DNA of 6,109 bases from assembly GCA_013695335.1 (NCBI GenBank), contig JACDAR010000339.1:1-6109 (forward strand), in the 5' to 3' direction. Made by a program: the position numbers and the translations under genes. The notes under the pieces were generated by a model. That model worked only from the letters and a program-made list of their open reading frames with translations. It did no database searches and had not been told where the DNA came from. Origin of the DNA: Rubrobacter sp. (GTDB lineage Bacteria > Actinomycetota > Rubrobacteria > Rubrobacterales > Rubrobacteraceae). Below, piece by piece: positions 5,493-6,109 of this stretch (position 1 is its first letter; each line of letters starts with the position of its first letter).

Positions 5493-6109
5493 CTATCGCA
5501 CGGGTTGCCAGTCCACGTATGGAGCCATCTCCAACTTGCTGTGGATGGCGGTCAGGCCGCTGCCGTCCGCGTTCATCACGTAGATCTTCGAGCCCGTGGC
5601 GCCTTCGTACTTGACTGTCCAGACGATCTTCTTCCCGTCCGGGGACCACGCGGAGCGAAATTCATCCAACGCTATAAGCTCTCCCAACTCTTTCGGCACT
5701 TTCAGAACTCGCGTCTCGTCCGTACCGTCCGTTTTCATGGTGTAGATGCCGCCCCCTTTGCGGTCACTTCCGAACAGGATCTCCTCGCCGTCTGGCGACC
5801 ACGTGGCTTGCAAGTTGTCGCCTGGCGCTTTGGTGAGCTGCTTGACGCATGTGCCGTCTTCATTCATGACGTAGGTGTCTGTTTCTCCGAAACCGCTGGG
5901 CGAGCGGTCTTCGGTGAAGACGACTCGGGAGTCGTCGGGAGACCAGTCCCAATAGTTGATGTAACCGGGGACACGGGCTTTACGGACGGTGGTGGAGTTC
6001 GTACCGTCCGAGTCCATCACCATCAAGACGAAGTGCTCCCCCCCAGTGTCGGCCGTGTAAGCGATCTTCTCGCCGTCCGGCGACCAACTCGGAGACTCTA
6101 CTCCAGGTT
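5493..6109 (-). CDS. WSPDG-repeat (PD40/TolB-like) beta-propeller protein, partial
   Basis: The reading frame runs open from the right edge of the window to a TAG at 5493-5495. It gives the last 204 residues of a protein whose start is outside the window. Numbered from the first whole codon, WSPD motifs start at residues 8, 55, 103 and 154, and a final degenerate DWQP has its Trp at 200. This is a regular 46-51 residue period. Between them recur VMDSDGTN, VMNEDGTC, TMKTDGTD and VMNADGSG, the blade-closing strand and turn of the PD40 repeat found in TolB and related propellers. At least four blades are visible. PD40 propellers usually bind proteins or peptides, often in the periplasm or outside the membrane, but the signal peptide or other N-terminal domain that would tell is missing. 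It should not be called TolB itself without the N-terminal domain. A terminator follows. Confidence 0.88.
   Translation of the reverse strand, partial: PGVESPSWSPDGEKIAYTADTGGEHFVLMVMDSDGTNSTTVRKARVPGYINYWDWSPDDSRVVFTEDRSPSGFGETDTYVMNEDGTCVKQLTKAPGDNLQATWSPDGEEILFGSDRKGGGIYTMKTDGTDETRVLKVPKELGELIALDEFRSAWSPDGKKIVWTVKYEGATGSKIYVMNADGSGLTAIHSKLEMAPYVDWQPVR

Overview
This is a GC-rich bacterial window with frequent GTG starts. Two genes have a TANNNT -10 hexamer 6-7 bases before the start codon, as in leaderless transcription. Together with the gene families present, this suggests an actinomycetote, possibly Rubrobacter-like. That placement is inference: no rRNA or other phylogenetic marker is in the window.

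Layout, left to right. Bases 1-188 hold no gene that I can support, only an imperfect inverted repeat and a clear ribosome binding site. Next comes a complete circularly permuted ATP-grasp (COG2308-type) gene on the plus strand. It converges, with a 15-base gap, on a complete M32 metallocarboxypeptidase gene on the minus strand. A 115-base divergent region separates the carboxypeptidase from a plus-strand type II NADH:quinone oxidoreductase (NDH-2). A vapBC toxin-antitoxin pair (ribbon-helix-helix antitoxin, PIN-domain RNase toxin) follows 40 bases later. After a short non-coding stretch and a minus-strand terminator, the window ends inside a minus-strand gene for a WSPDG-repeat (PD40/TolB-like) beta-propeller protein. 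The start of that gene lies beyond the right edge.

The most informative observation is between vapC and the terminator. Immediately after the vapC stop codon, 5214-5331 is a decayed second copy of the 3' end of the NDH-2 gene. It includes a 17-base identical block, a conserved peptide ending readable after frameshifts, and an in-frame stop. vapBC is therefore bracketed by an intact NDH-2 3' end and a broken one. Either vapBC replaced most of a tandem NDH-2 paralogue, or a vapBC-bearing segment inserted at the 3' end of the gene and left the displaced tail behind.

The genes do not form one pathway: the strand changes break the window into at least four transcription units. The ATP-grasp and carboxypeptidase genes are neighbours only by convergence. 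NDH-2 is respiratory, and vapBC is an addiction or stress module with its own promoter. I saw no new multi-gene system; apart from the remnant around vapBC, the content is ordinary.
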